This document shows positions 6,752 through 6,958 of a DNA stretch of 6,958 nucleotides, one piece after another. Each line of letters opens with the position of its first letter. Positions within the stretch are counted from its first letter, which is position 1. The translations under genes were made by a program, and so were the position numbers. The DNA comes from Comamonadaceae bacterium (GTDB taxonomy: Bacteria; Pseudomonadota; Gammaproteobacteria; Burkholderiales; Burkholderiaceae_C): contig CANIRI010000128.1 of assembly GCA_947469815.1 (NCBI GenBank), positions 1 to 6,958 of the forward strand, read 5' to 3'. Under the pieces are notes generated by a model. It worked only from the letters and a program-made list of their open reading frames with translations. It ran no database searches and was not told where the DNA came from.

Positions 6752-6958
6752 ATGACCGCTGCCCTGATTGTTTCCACCGCCCGCACCCCGCTGACCAAAA
6801 GCTGGAAGGGTGCTTTCAATATGACCCACGGTGCGACCTTGGCCGGTCATGCGATTGCCCACGCGATTACCCGCGCCGGTATTAAGGCTGGTGAGGTGGA
6901 CGACGTGCTGATGGGTTGCGCCTTTCCCGAGGGTGCGACCGGTTCCAACATCGCCCGC
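6752..6958 (+). CDS. fadA: Acetyl-CoA acyltransferase (thiolase), N-terminal part (3' partial)
   Basis: The frame from ATG 6752 stays open to the window end, giving 69 residues of a family usually about 390-400 long. The start MTAALIVSTARTPLTKSWKG, with GAFN, GATLAGHAI and then DDVLMGCAFPEGATGSNIAR, is the typical N-terminal domain of the thiolase superfamily, close to 3-ketoacyl-CoA thiolases. The protein would cleave 3-ketoacyl-CoA with free CoA to release acetyl-CoA and a shortened acyl-CoA. The nucleophilic Cys, expected near residue 90, and the C-terminal His and Cys motifs lie past the window, so activity cannot be judged. Position directly behind the hydratase/dehydrogenase gene supports a degradative (FadA/PimB-like) rather than a biosynthetic acetoacetyl-CoA role. 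The start is set by a good ribosome-binding site and the family-typical N-terminus. Confidence 0.93.
   Translation, partial: MTAALIVSTARTPLTKSWKGAFNMTHGATLAGHAIAHAITRAGIKAGEVDDVLMGCAFPEGATGSNIAR

Noticed and set aside
1..6958. Mobile elements, CRISPR arrays, tRNA or rRNA genes, phage or defence genes
   Set aside because: None seen on either strand; almost all of the window is metabolic and transport coding sequence of even composition.

Overview
The window is a gene-dense, GC-rich stretch with every gene on the + strand, gene gaps of 0 to about 40 bases, and no RNA gene, mobile element or CRISPR array that I can see. Codon use (strong G/C at third positions) and the look of the proteins point to a betaproteobacterium of the Burkholderiales, most likely Comamonadaceae (Rhodoferax/Polaromonas/Acidovorax-like). 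That placement is a judgement from remembered family sequences, not from a search.

Layout: (1) the C-terminal half of an AMP-forming fatty-acyl-CoA ligase (1-845, 5' end outside the window); (2) a complete four-gene LivHMGF-type (HAAT family) ABC importer core: permease LivH (886-1866), permease LivM (1872-3155), ATPase LivG (3152-3904) and ATPase LivF (3907-4614), packed with a GTGA overlap and 2-5 base gaps; (3) a 699-residue fused enoyl-CoA hydratase/3-hydroxyacyl-CoA dehydrogenase of FadB/PimF type (4642-6741); (4) the first 69 codons of a FadA-type thiolase (6752-6958, running off the end).

Together these read as one catabolic operon: take up an organic acid, activate it to its CoA thioester, hydrate and oxidise the enoyl-CoA, then cleave by thiolysis. 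The substrate is not shown by the sequence. The context favours a fatty, dicarboxylic or aromatic-side-chain acid over a branched-chain amino acid, although the Liv family name will suggest the latter. The periplasmic binding protein and acyl-CoA dehydrogenase needed to complete the system are not in the window.

The most notable feature is in the ATPase pair. LivF has arginine in place of the Walker A lysine and glutamine at the H-loop position, while LivG has lost the serine and both glycines of its signature motif. In a head-to-tail dimer these deviations fall in the same composite site, leaving one consensus and one degenerate ATP site. Smaller oddities are a long LivM C-terminal extension, a two-cysteine periplasmic loop in LivH, two small hairpins at gene junctions, and an identical 11-base ribosome-binding leader in front of the two beta-oxidation genes. 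I see no strong sign of a wholly new system; this is mainly a known type of catabolic locus.
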